Of a stretch of DNA of 12,908 bases, positions 12,851-12,908 are shown piece after piece; within the stretch, counting starts at the first letter, position 1, and each line of letters starts with the position of its first letter. The stretch covers positions 1 through 12,908 of the forward strand of contig DFFD01000129.1 of assembly GCA_002369495.1 (NCBI GenBank), written 5' to 3'. The notes under the pieces are model-generated. The model did no database searches, was not told the origin of the DNA, and worked only from the letters and a program-made list of their open reading frames with translations. Origin of the DNA: Lachnospiraceae bacterium UBA3785 (GTDB taxonomy: Bacteria > Bacillota > Clostridia > Lachnospirales > Lachnospiraceae). Both the position numbers and the translations under genes were made by a program.

Positions 12851-12908
12851 TCGACGGTTTGGGGACGGTTCTTCGACGGTTGAGGGACGGTTCTTCAACG
12901 GTTGAAGA
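12851..12908. repeat. 22-bp tandem repeat containing GGGACGGTTC (cluster D), runs off the window
   Basis: Units at 12851-12872 and 12873-12894 are identical except at two positions (12860/12882, 12861/12883), and a third begins at 12895. Each contains a TCGACGGTT half and a GGGACGGTTC half (12862-12871, 12884-12893). The third starts with the 13-bp palindrome TTCAACGGTTGAA (12894-12906). It lies directly upstream of the YgjP-like gene, touching its ribosome site, where a promoter would be expected. Confidence 0.85.

Overview
The window reads as a piece of a fairly GC-rich (high-50s percent by eye) Gram-positive chromosome, most likely class Clostridia and plausibly Lachnospiraceae. The evidence is the strong AAAGGAG-type ribosome sites, sigma-70-type promoters, a YfhO-family membrane glycosyltransferase paired with a CsbB/GtrB-like GT2 enzyme, an NhaC antiporter, a butanol-dehydrogenase-type iron ADH, and many intergenic GGGACGGTTC repeats. 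The genus cannot be fixed from sequence alone. There are no rRNA or tRNA genes, CRISPR arrays or transposase genes.

Left part (1-9223) is a surface-sugar locus built around a divergent promoter region at 5092-5243. Leftward run, in order of transcription: a PLP enzyme of the D-cysteine desulfhydrase/ACC deaminase family, a GT2 polyprenyl-phosphate glycosyltransferase, an ATP-grasp ligase, dTDP-glucose 4,6-dehydratase (rfbB), and an NAD-dependent epimerase/reductase cut by the window edge. The first three are tightly packed: stop and start are adjacent, then share ATGA. rfbB has its own strong promoter inside the end of the ATP-grasp gene. Rightward run: a WecE/RffA-type sugar aminotransferase, a hairpin, then a 912-residue YfhO-like protein.

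The genes suggest a pathway. RfbB makes dTDP-4-keto-6-deoxyglucose and WecE aminates it to dTDP-4-amino-4,6-dideoxygalactose. The PLP enzyme and ATP-grasp ligase could make and attach an acyl or amino-acid group. The GT2 enzyme would load a sugar on undecaprenyl phosphate at the inner leaflet, and YfhO would transfer it to a polymer outside. The RfbB and WecE steps follow from well-known families; the rest is inference. rmlA, a sugar N-acetyltransferase and a GtcA-like flippase are not in the window.

Right part (9224-12908) holds three leftward genes of unrelated function: a YgjP-like zinc metallopeptidase, an iron-containing alcohol dehydrogenase and an NhaC Na+/H+ antiporter. The spaces between them are filled with palindromic GGGACGGTTC / GAACCGTCCC repeats. 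I count 16 exact copies of the 10-mer in four clusters, and found none in the left 9.2 kb. Two elements have the same architecture, with differences between their inner stems that preserve base pairing. Two clusters end exactly 2 nt upstream of the -35 box of the next gene's promoter. These repeats are the most unusual signal in the window.
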